Part shown: in pieces, positions 41,931 through 51,031 of the stretch
How positions within the stretch are numbered: position 1 is the first letter of the stretch
Layout of the letters: each line of letters opens with the position of its first letter
Assembly: GCF_018881655.1 (NCBI RefSeq)
Contig: NZ_JACVPX010000007.1
Location: forward strand, 1 to 64,000
Length of the DNA: 64,000 nt
From: Polynucleobacter sp. Tro8-14-1
GTDB lineage: Bacteria; Pseudomonadota; Gammaproteobacteria; Burkholderiales; Burkholderiaceae
Reading direction: 5' to 3'
The notes under the pieces: model-generated
What the model was told of the DNA's origin: nothing
The model's input: the letters and a program-made list of their open reading frames with translations, nothing else
The model's database searches: none
Made by a program: the position numbers and the translations under genes

Positions 41931-43565
41931 ATGACTGACATCAATCGAAATAATCTCTACGATTACATCATCATCGGAGCGGGTAGTGCTGGCTGCATGC
42001 TGGCTAAGCGCTTGACTGAAAACCCTAATAAGAAGGTCTTGCTGATTGAGGCTGGTAAGAATGACAACTACATCTGGATCCATATTCCAGTTGGATATTT
42101 ATATTGCATTGATAACCCAAGGGCGGATTGGCGTTTTAAAACGGCCGCTGAGAAGGGCTTAAACGGACGATCTTTGTTGTATCCGCGTGGTCGTGTTTTG
42201 GGTGGATGCTCATCGATTAACGGCATGATTTATATGCGTGGTCAAGCAGGGGACTATGAGTCTTGGGTTCAGGCAACTGGCGATGATTCTTGGTCTTGGG
42301 AAAATGCTCTTAAGCGTTACAAGTCATTTGAGGATTACCACAGCGCTGCAAATGAGTGGCATGGTAAGGGTGGTGAGTGGACCGTTTCAAAGCAGCGCTT
42401 ACGTTGGCCTATCATGGATCGATTTAAAGAGGCTGCAGTTGAGGCGGGCATTCCGGCTTCAGATGACTTCAATTGTGGCGATAACTTTGGCGTGGGTTAC
42501 TTCGATGTGAGTCAACGCGCTGGTTGGCGTTTAAATACTTCCAAAGCTTTTTTAAGGGATGCGGCAAAGCGTCCTAATCTCACAGTATTAACTCAAGCTG
42601 TGGTGACAAAACTTAAAATTGATCCCGCCACTAAAAATTGTCTTGGGGTTGAATACATCAAGGATGGTCAAGCCTGCGAAGCCTTATGTGCCATCGAGCA
42701 GGGTGGAGAGGTGTTATTGAGTGCAGGCGCGATTGGTAGTGTACAAATTCTAGAGCGGTCCGGTGTTGGCGCTGCCGCACATTTAAAACAATTAGGTATC
42801 CCTGTTATCGCTGATCTCCCAGGTGTCGGCGAGAACTTACAAGATCATTTACAGCTGCGCATGGTTTACAAAGTGAATGGTATTAAGACCTTAAACACGA
42901 AAGCCAATACTCTTTTGGGAAAGATGATGATCGGCTTGGAGTATCTCTTTAAGCGATCTGGCCCAATGTCGATGGCGCCATCACAGTTGGGTGCATTTGC
43001 GTACAGCTCGCCAGAACAAAAGAGTGCCAACGTTGAGTACCACGTGCAACCTTTGTCCCTGGAAAAGTTTGGTGAGGATTTGCATTCATTTAATGCCTTT
43101 ACGGCAAGCGTTTGCAATGTACGCCCCACCTCGCGAGGTAGTGTTCACATTAACTCGACGGATCCTGAAGCGCCGCCAGTGATTAGTCCGAATTATTTGT
43201 CGACTGATGAAGATCGCAAGGTAGCAGCAGAATCTTTGCGCTTAACTCGCAAGATTGCTCAGCAGGCCGCCCTAGGTCCTTATGCTCCAGAAGAATACAA
43301 ACCGGGCGTGCAATATCAAACGGATGATGAGTTGGTTAAAGCGGCGGGGGATATTGGTACAACCATCTTCCATCCGGTAGGCACATGCAAGATGGGGCGC
43401 GATAACGATCCGATGGCGGTGCTCGATTCTGAATTACGCGTGAGAGGCATTCATCATCTGCGTATAGTCGATGCTTCGGCGATGCCTACGATTACTTCGG
43501 GCAATACCGCTGCCCCCACGATGATGATCGCTGAGCGCGTGTCGGAATTGTTAACGCGTGCCTAA
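41931..43565 (+). CDS. GMC-family FAD oxidoreductase (choline/alcohol dehydrogenase type)
   Basis: The 544-residue protein has the FAD-binding start YIIIGAGSAGCMLAKRLTEN and the first GMC signature around GRVLGGCSSINGMIYMRG. The second signature lies near GAIGSVQILERSGVG, with FHPVGTCKMGRD and GNTAAPTMMIAE at the C-terminus carrying the catalytic His region. It oxidises alcohols such as choline or long-chain alcohols, with the substrate undetermined. No signal peptide is seen. Its end overlaps an EamA exporter gene by eight bases. Confidence 0.9.
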   Translation: MTDINRNNLYDYIIIGAGSAGCMLAKRLTENPNKKVLLIEAGKNDNYIWIHIPVGYLYCIDNPRADWRFKTAAEKGLNGRSLLYPRGRVLGGCSSINGMIYMRGQAGDYESWVQATGDDSWSWENALKRYKSFEDYHSAANEWHGKGGEWTVSKQRLRWPIMDRFKEAAVEAGIPASDDFNCGDNFGVGYFDVSQRAGWRLNTSKAFLRDAAKRPNLTVLTQAVVTKLKIDPATKNCLGVEYIKDGQACEALCAIEQGGEVLLSAGAIGSVQILERSGVGAAAHLKQLGIPVIADLPGVGENLQDHLQLRMVYKVNGIKTLNTKANTLLGKMMIGLEYLFKRSGPMSMAPSQLGAFAYSSPEQKSANVEYHVQPLSLEKFGEDLHSFNAFTASVCNVRPTSRGSVHINSTDPEAPPVISPNYLSTDEDRKVAAESLRLTRKIAQQAALGPYAPEEYKPGVQYQTDDELVKAAGDIGTTIFHPVGTCKMGRDNDPMAVLDSELRVRGIHHLRIVDASAMPTITSGNTAAPTMMIAERVSELLTRA

Positions 43566-44475
43566 GACTTCACAGAAAAGCTATTCATTACCCGCTAGTC
43601 ATTTATTGCTAGCGTTGGCTATTGTGGCAGTGTGGGGTACGAACTTTGTAGTCATTAAATTGTCACTCGCAGCTTTTCCACCATTTTTGTTCGCTGCACT
43701 CAGATATACCTTTGCATTTCTTCCGCTGGTGTTCTTTGTGCCAAGACCCAAAACATCTTGGGTCAATCTTAGTATTTATGGTTTAGCAGTGGGTGTGGGG
43801 CAGTTCGGAGTCCTGTACTTTGCGATCGATGGCCGTATCTCCCCGGGTCTAGCTTCCCTGGTGATTCAGACCCAGGTATTTTTTACTATCGGCTTTGCGA
43901 TGTTTTTTGCCAAAGAGCGTTTGCGCACTTATCAAATGCTGGCGGTACTGGTTGCTATGACTGGCTTGGGAATTATTGCGCTGCACGCTGATGCCACAAC
44001 CACCTTCTTGGGACTTGCCTTGGTGGTATTTACTGGCTTTTCGTGGGGGGTTGCCAATACGGTTAGCCGAAGGGCGGGCTCTATTAATATGCTGGCCTAC
44101 GTGGTTTGGGCAAGTGCTTTTGCGATTCCCCCTCTATTTGCGATTTCCTTCCTTTTTGAGGGCGGGTGGGGGCATATGAGTACTTCTTTAACCTCAGCCC
44201 CAGTAGGGGCATGGGCTGGTGTTCTTTGGCAGTCTTGGGGAAACACCATCTTTGGCTATTCCGCCTGGGCGTGGCTGCTCTCTAAGCATCCGGCGGCAGT
44301 AGTTGCGCCTGCGCCTTTGCTGGTACCTATTTTTGGCATGGGGGCGGCAGCCTATTTCTTGGGGGAGTCATTGCCGCCATGGAAGATCTTGGCAGCGGGC
44401 TTGGTGATAGTTGGACTGATCATCAATCTTTTTTGGCCAAACATTGAACGCAGCCTGAAACGGCAATTTTCTTGA
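43558..44475 (+). CDS. EamA/DMT-family exporter
   Basis: The 305-residue protein has ten hydrophobic helices in two EamA repeats. The first holds VWGTNFVVIKLSLAAFPPFL and the second begins near GFSWGVANTVSRRAGS, with GYSAWAWLLSKHPAAVVAPA and ILAAGLVIVGLIINLFWP towards the end. It starts at GTG 43558 inside the last codons of the GMC gene. DMT exporters move amino acids, metabolites or purines outward; the substrate is unknown, possibly related to the GMC product. Confidence 0.88.
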   Translation: MPKTSQKSYSLPASHLLLALAIVAVWGTNFVVIKLSLAAFPPFLFAALRYTFAFLPLVFFVPRPKTSWVNLSIYGLAVGVGQFGVLYFAIDGRISPGLASLVIQTQVFFTIGFAMFFAKERLRTYQMLAVLVAMTGLGIIALHADATTTFLGLALVVFTGFSWGVANTVSRRAGSINMLAYVVWASAFAIPPLFAISFLFEGGWGHMSTSLTSAPVGAWAGVLWQSWGNTIFGYSAWAWLLSKHPAAVVAPAPLLVPIFGMGAAAYFLGESLPPWKILAAGLVIVGLIINLFWPNIERSLKRQFS

Positions 44476-44530
44476 GTCTCTTGGGCTAATGTAAAACCCT
44501 AATACAAGGCCCTTTTTTTGCCTTTGTATT

Positions 44531-44548
44531 AACAGTAAGATAACTGTT
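44531..44548. promoter_or_regulatory. Inverted repeat upstream of livK
   Basis: AACAGT-N6-ACTGTT lies 63 bp upstream of the livK start within an AT-rich leader, a plausible regulator site. Just before it, 44501-44530 forms an imperfect hairpin (AATACAAGGC / GCCTTTGTATT) that may terminate the EamA transcript. Neither has been tied to a known regulator. Confidence 0.4.
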
Positions 44549-44610
44549 CGTTTCGGTTTTACCTATAAAAAAGTATTTATTAATTAGCAATTTTTAGTCA
44601 TGGAGACTTT

Positions 44611-45795
44611 ATGAACATTCGTCATCACATTTTTGCAGTAGCCGCTGCTGCAATGCTTACAACCGGCGCTTATGCTGCCGATATCAAACTTGGTGTTGCA
44701 GGTCCATTTACTGGTGGTTCATCCTCAATGGGTGTCAGTATGCGTGACGGTGTGCGCCTTGCTGCAAAAGAAATTAATGCTGCTGGTGGTATTAACGGCA
44801 ACAAAATCGTTTTGGTTGAGCGCGATGATGAAGCGAAAAACGAGCGTGGCGTTCAAATTGCACAAGAATTGATTAACAACGAAAAAGTAGTTGCTACTTT
44901 GGGGTACATCAATACCGGTGTTGCATTGGCTTCACAACGCTTTTATCAAGAAGCAAAGATTCCAGTATTTAATAACGTTGCAACAGGCACATTGATTACT
45001 CATCAGTTCCCAAATGCTGCTGAAAACTATGTTTTCCGTAATGCTGCAGCTGACAATATTCAAGCACCAATGATCGCTAAAGAAGCGGTTGAGAAGCGTG
45101 GCTTGAAAAAAGTAGCAATTTTGGCTGACTCAACAAACTACGGTCAGTTAGGCCGCGAGGACTTAGAGAAGGCATTGAAGGGTTATGGCGTTACTCCAGT
45201 TGCAACTGAAAAGTTCAATATTGGTGACGTAGACATGACTTCACAATTGCTCAAAGCAAAAAATGCTGGTGCTGATGTAGTTTTGACTTACGCAATTGGA
45301 CCTGAGTTGGCGCAAATTGCTAACGGTATGGCAAAGTTGGGTTGGAAAAAACCAATGATTGGTAGCTGGACATTGTCAATGGCTAGCTTTATTGATACAG
45401 CTGGTAAAAATGGTGACGGCGCAACGATGCCGGAAACTTTCATTCAGAGTCCTGCAACAACTCCAAAGCGTAAAGCTTTCGTTGATGCTTACTTGAAAGA
45501 CTTCAAGCCTAAGAATGGCATCATTGCTTCCCCAGTTTCTGCTGCTCAGGGATATGACTCTGTTTATTTGTTAGCTGCTGCTATCAAGCAAGCAAACAGC
45601 ACAGAGGGACCAAAGATTTTGGCAGCTTTGCAAGATCTGAAGGCTCCAGTTGAAGGTGTTGTGATTACTTATAACAAGCCATTTACTGCAACTGACCATG
45701 AGGCTATCAAGTCCAAAGACGTAGTTATGGGCGTAGTTGAAAGTGGCCGTGTTCAGTTCTTGAATGCTGAAGACGCAACAGCTAAAAAGAAGTAA
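44611..45795 (+). CDS. livK: Branched-chain amino acid-type ABC transporter, substrate-binding protein
   Basis: The 394-residue protein has a signal peptide (to about AYAADIK) and the type I periplasmic-binding fold. It shows LGVAGPFTGGSSSMGVSMRD, AAKEINAAGGINGNKIVLVE, VVATLGYINTGVALAS and DVVLTYAIGPELAQIANG. It captures branched-chain amino acids or related amides in the periplasm and hands them to LivH and LivM. A strong hairpin after the gene probably keeps its mRNA level above that of the permease genes. The exact ligand is not set by sequence. Confidence 0.9.
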   Translation: MNIRHHIFAVAAAAMLTTGAYAADIKLGVAGPFTGGSSSMGVSMRDGVRLAAKEINAAGGINGNKIVLVERDDEAKNERGVQIAQELINNEKVVATLGYINTGVALASQRFYQEAKIPVFNNVATGTLITHQFPNAAENYVFRNAAADNIQAPMIAKEAVEKRGLKKVAILADSTNYGQLGREDLEKALKGYGVTPVATEKFNIGDVDMTSQLLKAKNAGADVVLTYAIGPELAQIANGMAKLGWKKPMIGSWTLSMASFIDTAGKNGDGATMPETFIQSPATTPKRKAFVDAYLKDFKPKNGIIASPVSAAQGYDSVYLLAAAIKQANSTEGPKILAALQDLKAPVEGVVITYNKPFTATDHEAIKSKDVVMGVVESGRVQFLNAEDATAKKK

Positions 45796-45853
45796 TTTAA
45801 GCTCTAGGGCAGGCAATCTAAATAATTATTTTGCACTGCAGCATTAGATAAGA

Positions 45854-45885
45854 CAAAACGCCGCCCACAAGCGGCGTTTTGCTTA
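45854..45885 (+). terminator. Hairpin between livK and livH
   Basis: An 11-bp stem, CAAAACGCCGC and GCGGCGTTTTG with a six-base loop, lies about 60 bases after livK and 50 before livH. The T-run is inside the stem end, so readthrough is likely. Such hairpins stabilise binding-protein mRNA and lower permease expression. Confidence 0.8.
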
Positions 45886-45936
45886 CAATGACGGATTCGT
45901 TAATAAAACAGTTTTAAGAATATTTAGGCCAATAAC

Positions 45937-46815
45937 ATGGACATGTTTGCACAAATCCTCTCGAGCGGCATAGCGGTGGGGATGATCTACGCGGTCATCG
46001 CTTTCGGCTTTCAGCTCACATTTGCCACATCTGGCACCTTGAACTTCGGTCAGGGTGAAGCGCTGATGTTGGGTGCTCTTGTAGGTTTAACTTGCGTAGA
46101 TACATTTGGCATGAATTACTGGGTGATGATTCCAGTAGTTTGCTTGTTTGGTATGTTGCAAGGTAGCTTCGTTGAGCTCATCGGCGTCCGTCCTGCAATT
46201 AAGATTAAATCGGAGTTTGGTTGGATTATGTCTACCATCGCTCTTGGTATTATTTTCAAGAACGTGGCTGAAAATATTTGGGGTCGTGATGCATTGCCAT
46301 TTCCATCGCCGTTACCAATGGAGCCAATGAGTTTCTTGGGTGCAAATATTCTGCCAATGGAAATTTTAGTAGTCGTTGGCGCATTAGTGATGATGTTGTT
46401 GGTGGAGTTCTTTAACCGTAAAACTATTTACGGTAAAGCGGTTGTTGCGACAGCCAATGACCGTGATGCAGCTGGCTTGATGGGTATTAATACCAGCGTA
46501 GTAATTACCTTCTCTTATGCGCTTTCTTCTTTAACTGCAGCGTTCGCGGGCGTATTGATTGCACCGTTAACTCTGACTGGCGCAACCATGGGTGGCGCGC
46601 TAGGATTAAAGGCTTTCGCTGTAGCGATTATTGGCGGCTTATCTAGCGGCCTTGGCATTATTGTTGGTGGCTTGATTCTCGGTATCGTAGAAACAGCAAC
46701 CGGTTTTTATATCTCTACTGGTTACAAAGATGTGCCCGGCTTGATCTTGTTATTGCTCGTGTTGGCGTACAAACCATCTGGTCTCTTCGGCAAATCTGCG
46801 ATTAAGAAAGTTTAA
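45937..46815 (+). CDS. livH: Branched-chain amino acid ABC transporter permease LivH
   Basis: The 292-residue polytopic protein has about eight helices. The LivH features are GMIYAVIAFGFQLTFATSGT, LNFGQGEALMLGALVG and GLKAFAVAIIGGLSSGLGII, the EAA-like loop that contacts the ATPase. It forms the channel with the permease half of the downstream LivMG protein. The stop and the next start share a base. Confidence 0.9.
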   Translation: MDMFAQILSSGIAVGMIYAVIAFGFQLTFATSGTLNFGQGEALMLGALVGLTCVDTFGMNYWVMIPVVCLFGMLQGSFVELIGVRPAIKIKSEFGWIMSTIALGIIFKNVAENIWGRDALPFPSPLPMEPMSFLGANILPMEILVVVGALVMMLLVEFFNRKTIYGKAVVATANDRDAAGLMGINTSVVITFSYALSSLTAAFAGVLIAPLTLTGATMGGALGLKAFAVAIIGGLSSGLGIIVGGLILGIVETATGFYISTGYKDVPGLILLLLVLAYKPSGLFGKSAIKKV

Positions 46816-48746
46816 TGATGAAATTGAAGTCTCTATTACCGATATTCATTGCGATTGCGGGGCTCGTTTGCTTCCCCCTGTTCGTCCACAATCCTTATTA
46901 CATTCACCTAGTTGAAACGATTCTGATCTACACCATCCTTTTGTTCGGATTGGATATCGTAGTCGGTTATGTAGGTCAAGTATCTTTGGGTCATGCTGGC
47001 TTGTTTGGTATTGGTTCTTATACGGCAGGTATTTTATTTTTCCATTTAGGCCTCCCAATTTGGGCGACCATTCCCGCATCCATTATTGTTACGGCTATCT
47101 TTGGTGGCATCTTGGCGTTGCCTGCTCTCAAGGTGGTTGGGCCTTATTTGGCGATGGTGACCTTGGCTTTTGGAACAATTGCGCAGATTCTGATTAATGA
47201 GATGGATTGGTTAACCGAAGGGCCATTGGGAATTAAGCTAACACTCCCTGAGCTCATGGGTGTTCCTATGAGCGTCACCGAGTATTTTTGGTTGGTATCA
47301 GCAGTAGCTATTTTGGCAATGATTGTTGTCGATCGTTTTGTTAAATCACAAATGGGCCGCGCTTTTGAAGCATTGCGTGATAGCCCAATTGCTTGTGACT
47401 GCATGGGTGTATCTGTTTATCGCTTTAAGGTGATCGCATTTGTGATTAGCGCTGGTTTTGCTGGTTTGGCTGGTTGCTTGTATGCCTACTCAGAGCAATA
47501 TATTTCACCTAATACCTATAACAACGAGCTAGCCGTTTTATTCTTGCTCGGTATCATTATGGGTGGACGTAAGTCACGCCTTGGTGCGATCATTGGTGCG
47601 GCCATCATTGTCTTATTGCCAAAACTCTTGGACGACATCAATCTATTCCGCATCGTTGCTTCGATTATTGCAATCGTGGTGGTAGTGGGGGCTGGCATGG
47701 CTCTATCCAAGAAGATAACTACTCCTAAGCGCGTAGCTCTTCCAATCATCGGTGTAGTGGGCTTAGCAGCATTTTCATTTTGGTTGAATAGCATTTCTGA
47801 TTGGCGTTTGAGTATTTTCGGCTTCATGATTTTGCTAGTGGTGTATTACTTGCAAAGCGGTATCGTTGGTTTCGCGAAAAGCTTCTACCAGGTGATGGTT
47901 GGTAAGGCTAAAACTACTCGCGGCGGTGATCACGAAGAGGTGGATGATTCCATTAACTTCATTAGTACTGTTGCCAATCAAAATACGGGTGCTGAGCTCC
48001 TGAAAGTAGATTCTGTATTGATGCAGTTCGGTGGCTTAAAGGCATTGAACAAAGTTGATCTCAGTATCAAGCGCGGCACCATCCATGGTTTGATCGGTCC
48101 TAACGGATCCGGTAAGAGCACGATGATGAACGTGTTGACTGGTATTTACACACCTACTGCAGGTAACGTGTTGTACGCAGGTGAAAGCGTGGTTGGTAAG
48201 ACTTCTTCCGATATCGCCCTGTCTGGTATCGCACGCACCTTCCAAAACGTTCAACTCTTCGGTGAAATGACGGCGATCCAAAATATTTTGGTTGGCTTGC
48301 ATCACACCTTTAAATCAAACATGTTAGAAATTGCATTACATCTGCCACGTTATAAGAAAGAAGAAGCTGAAGCATATGCTCGTGCAATGGCCTTACTTAA
48401 ATTCGTTGGCCTAGATGATTTAGCGAATGAAGAAGCGCGTAACTTGCCATACGGTAAGCAACGTTTGCTGGAGATTGCTCGTGCCTTAGCATTGGATCCT
48501 GAGTTGCTCTTGTTGGACGAGCCTGCTGCTGGTTTAACAGCACCAGACATCAAAGAACTCTTGCGCATTATTCGTAAGATCCGCGATAGCGGTATTACTT
48601 TCATCCTGATTGAGCATCACATGGATGTGGTGATGTCAGTTTGCGATACCGTTTCTGTATTGGACTTTGGTCAGAAGATTGCAGAAGGTAAACCAGCTGA
48701 AGTTCAGGCAGACGAGAAGGTGATTCATGCCTACTTGGGTACTTAA
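46815..48746 (+). CDS. Fused permease-ATPase of the branched-chain amino acid transporter (LivM-LivG)
   Basis: The 643-residue protein joins two subunits normally encoded apart. Residues 1 to about 340 are a LivM permease with GLDIVVGYVGQVSLGHAGLF, a DSPIACDCMGV loop and ELAVLFLLGIIMGGRKSRLG. After a linker (about 350-390), the LivG ATPase has GLIGPNGSGKSTMMNVLTG (Walker A), ARTFQNVQLFGEMTAIQN, the signature NLPYGKQRLLEIARALALD, LLLDEPAAGLT (Walker B) and the switch His in LIEHHMD. The second ATPase, LivF, is separate. Confidence 0.93.
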   Translation: MMKLKSLLPIFIAIAGLVCFPLFVHNPYYIHLVETILIYTILLFGLDIVVGYVGQVSLGHAGLFGIGSYTAGILFFHLGLPIWATIPASIIVTAIFGGILALPALKVVGPYLAMVTLAFGTIAQILINEMDWLTEGPLGIKLTLPELMGVPMSVTEYFWLVSAVAILAMIVVDRFVKSQMGRAFEALRDSPIACDCMGVSVYRFKVIAFVISAGFAGLAGCLYAYSEQYISPNTYNNELAVLFLLGIIMGGRKSRLGAIIGAAIIVLLPKLLDDINLFRIVASIIAIVVVVGAGMALSKKITTPKRVALPIIGVVGLAAFSFWLNSISDWRLSIFGFMILLVVYYLQSGIVGFAKSFYQVMVGKAKTTRGGDHEEVDDSINFISTVANQNTGAELLKVDSVLMQFGGLKALNKVDLSIKRGTIHGLIGPNGSGKSTMMNVLTGIYTPTAGNVLYAGESVVGKTSSDIALSGIARTFQNVQLFGEMTAIQNILVGLHHTFKSNMLEIALHLPRYKKEEAEAYARAMALLKFVGLDDLANEEARNLPYGKQRLLEIARALALDPELLLLDEPAAGLTAPDIKELLRIIRKIRDSGITFILIEHHMDVVMSVCDTVSVLDFGQKIAEGKPAEVQADEKVIHAYLGT

Positions 48747-48776
48747 TCACTAGAACATATTGAATCGGTAAATACC

Positions 48777-49505
48777 ATGTTATCTATTAAGAATCTTGAA
48801 GCAGGCTACGGCAAAGTAAAAGTCCTCCATGGCATCAATATTGATGTTCCTAAGGGTCAAGTGATTACTTTGATTGGCTCAAACGGTGCTGGCAAAACCA
48901 CCACCATGCGCGCTATTACTGGCATGATTAAGCCAACGGCTGGCGAAGTCACATTGGGTGGCGAAAAAATTGATGGTTACGACTCTCATAAAATCGCCCG
49001 CCTAGGTTTGGCTCACAGCCCTGAAGGTCGCCGCGTGTTTACAACGATGTCCGTAACTGATAACTTGTTGCTTGGTGCGTTTCCACGCTTTACTGGTAGC
49101 CGCCCAAAAGGTGATATCAAGCAAGACTTGGAAAAGTCTCTTGAAATGTTCCCACGCCTTAAAGAGCGTCGCAATCAATTGGCTGGTACCTTATCTGGTG
49201 GTGAACAGCAGATGTTGGCAATGGCGCGTGCTGTGATGCTAAACCCAGAGATTATTCTTTTGGATGAACCATCCATGGGCCTTGCCCCAATCTTGGTTGA
49301 GGAAGTATTTAAGATCATCTCTAACTTGAAGTCACAGGGCGTAACCATGTTATTGGTTGAGCAGTTTGCTGCCGCCGCTTTAAACGTAGCTGATTATGGT
49401 TATGTACTAGAGAACGGCAAGATTGCTACTCACGGACCTGCTGAAAAGCTCAAGGACGATCCCGCTGTGAAAGCGGCTTACTTGGGTGGCGCTGGTGGTC
49501 ACTAA
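48777..49505 (+). CDS. livF: Branched-chain amino acid ABC transporter ATPase LivF
   Basis: The 242-residue ATPase has the Walker A LIGSNGAGKTTTMRAITG, the LivF-type SPEGRRVFTTMSVTDNLLLG, the signature TLSGGEQQMLAMARAVML and Walker B IILLDEPSMGLAPILVEEVF. It forms a heterodimer with the LivG half of the upstream fusion protein. It lies 30 bases after that gene and is followed by a terminator. Confidence 0.92.
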   Translation: MLSIKNLEAGYGKVKVLHGINIDVPKGQVITLIGSNGAGKTTTMRAITGMIKPTAGEVTLGGEKIDGYDSHKIARLGLAHSPEGRRVFTTMSVTDNLLLGAFPRFTGSRPKGDIKQDLEKSLEMFPRLKERRNQLAGTLSGGEQQMLAMARAVMLNPEIILLDEPSMGLAPILVEEVFKIISNLKSQGVTMLLVEQFAAAALNVADYGYVLENGKIATHGPAEKLKDDPAVKAAYLGGAGGH

Positions 49506-49530
49506 GTAGTTGCTTGAGTTGAAAGTAATA

Positions 49531-49560
49531 AAAAAGCCCTTAGCAATAAGGGCTTTTTTT
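49531..49560. terminator. Bidirectional terminator after livF
   Basis: A 12-bp stem (AAAAAGCCCTTA / TAAGGGCTTTTT) with GCAA loop is followed by T on the plus strand, and the A-run gives T on the minus strand. It would stop livF and the converging minus-strand gene that ends at 49560. Confidence 0.88.
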
Positions 49561-50123
49561 TAGCTAGATAAGAGCTTTATAGCCTCTCGAATCAGCAAAG
49601 CGCGATAGCCCATGTAAAGGGCAACTACAGTAAACCCAAACAAAAAGACTTTGGGAATCAGTGCGCCTTCAGCTACCAGTTCACTATTCAGTAGGCCTAT
49701 AGCTACCGCAAGGAAGAAGAGGGCGCCTAAGCCCAATACAACCCAATTTTCATTGCTGGCCACTTGCTGGGTTTGGTTGTTATAGGCAAGAACTTGAAAG
49801 GCGCCGCCCTTTGGGTATCCCGATACAGTGACCTGATCGCCATCAGCAATTTTCATAGGGAATGAAAACTTTGCTTCGATTGCTGTTTCGCCCAAATTAA
49901 ATTTGGAGATAAAAAAGCGTTGGTAATACTGCGAAGAATGATCGTGAGTAGGCTTTTCTGGGTTTACGTATTCTAGTAACTCATTGTTGAGATTGCTGAC
50001 CGTACCAGAAATGGTGCTGATTGAGTTTGATAGAAAAGTGCTTGGTTTAGTAATGGACATCAGCAAAACTCCCAAAAGACTAAATATAAGAATAAAGATA
50101 AACGATGCCAAAGGTCTTTTCAT
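49560..50123 (-). CDS. Hypothetical membrane protein
   Basis: The 187-residue protein has an N-terminal helix (about 8-25), a soluble stretch with a beta-rich KISNFS-like domain (GDQVTVSGYPKGGAFQVLAY) and two C-terminal helices (about 130-148 and 155-178). No catalytic motif was recognised. It overlaps the TauE/SafE gene by one base and is probably in that operon, so a sulfur-stress or envelope role is possible. Confidence 0.65.
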   Translation of the reverse strand: MKRPLASFIFILIFSLLGVLLMSITKPSTFLSNSISTISGTVSNLNNELLEYVNPEKPTHDHSSQYYQRFFISKFNLGETAIEAKFSFPMKIADGDQVTVSGYPKGGAFQVLAYNNQTQQVASNENWVVLGLGALFFLAVAIGLLNSELVAEGALIPKVFLFGFTVVALYMGYRALLIREAIKLLSS

Positions 50124-50941
50124 TAACTTGAGAACCCCTTAACAATTAGGCTGATGGCAACGCAAAATGTCAAAACAGAAAAAATTTGCTGCAATCTTGG
50201 GCCGCTGAGTTTTTTGCCGAATCCCCTACCAATTAGTAACCCAAGCAAGGCTCCTAATGCAAAAGGCGCTGCAATTGCAAGGTCAAGACTTCCTGACATG
50301 GCTGACAAAAGAGTGCCGCCCCCAGCAATGATGGCAAGCACGCCTAATGATGTTGCAACTATTGAGTTGATGGGCAAATCGGTGTAGCGCTTGAGCGCAG
50401 GAACAATCACAAATCCTCCGCCCACGCCCAGGAGCCCCGATAGAAAGCCTGCTAAACCACCTGACAACATTAATGCTCTAGCGCATGGCACATTCCAAGA
50501 TAACTTGCCTCTTGAGGAATCCAATAAGCATGGTGGCGGTGATTTACCCTCAAAATCAGGTATGCCATGAATTTCTTTGTAAGCTTGCCGATATAGGCGA
50601 ATAGAGACGTAGAACAGGGTGCAGCTAAAAAGAATTAATAGTGGCGCATTAGGAATGCTTTTCGACGCCCATAGCCCGATTGGAGAAAGCATCAACCCAA
50701 ACATTGCCATGAATCCGGCCGCTTTATATCGAAGAATCTTGTTCTTCAATCCCAGTAGAGCGCCAACGCCTGCCGAGAGCGCAATTGCAGCGAGGGAGAT
50801 TGGAGCAGCCTCAGCTACCGGTAAATGCAAAATAAATACCAACAAAGGAACTGACAGGATGCCGCCGCCGGCCCCTGTAAGACCCATGAGTAGGCCCACA
50901 ACAAGACCTAAGCCGGGGCTGATAAGGATTGAATAGTCCAT
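50123..50941 (-). CDS. TauE/SafE-family sulfite/sulfur-anion exporter
   Basis: The 272-residue protein has about eight helices and two TauE/SafE repeats. Each repeat has a Gly-rich first helix: GLVVGLLMGLTGAGGGILSV and GLAGFLSGLLGVGGGFVIVP. The family exports sulfite, thiosulfate or organosulfonates. It is divergent from the persulfide dioxygenase gene with the BigR-type operator between them, so it probably exports sulfite made by that enzyme and is controlled by the same repressor. Confidence 0.88.
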   Translation of the reverse strand: MDYSILISPGLGLVVGLLMGLTGAGGGILSVPLLVFILHLPVAEAAPISLAAIALSAGVGALLGLKNKILRYKAAGFMAMFGLMLSPIGLWASKSIPNAPLLILFSCTLFYVSIRLYRQAYKEIHGIPDFEGKSPPPCLLDSSRGKLSWNVPCARALMLSGGLAGFLSGLLGVGGGFVIVPALKRYTDLPINSIVATSLGVLAIIAGGGTLLSAMSGSLDLAIAAPFALGALLGLLIGRGFGKKLSGPRLQQIFSVLTFCVAISLIVKGFSS

Positions 50942-50962
50942 TGCAATTAATTTTATATTAAG

Positions 50963-50986
50963 ATAATATATAAATAAATATATTAT
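50963..50986. promoter_or_regulatory. BigR/SqrR-type operator between the exporter and persulfide dioxygenase genes
   Basis: An AT-rich dyad, ATAATATA-N8-TATATTAT with perfect arms, lies in the 90-bp divergent intergenic region. It resembles the AT-rich palindromes bound by BigR and SqrR repressors in Xylella, Agrobacterium and Rhodobacter. A BigR-like gene follows at 51906. Binding is inferred. Confidence 0.7.
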
Positions 50987-51031
50987 TTACTCTTTTAAAG
51001 AATAAATACAATATTGCTAAGAAAGGCCTTT

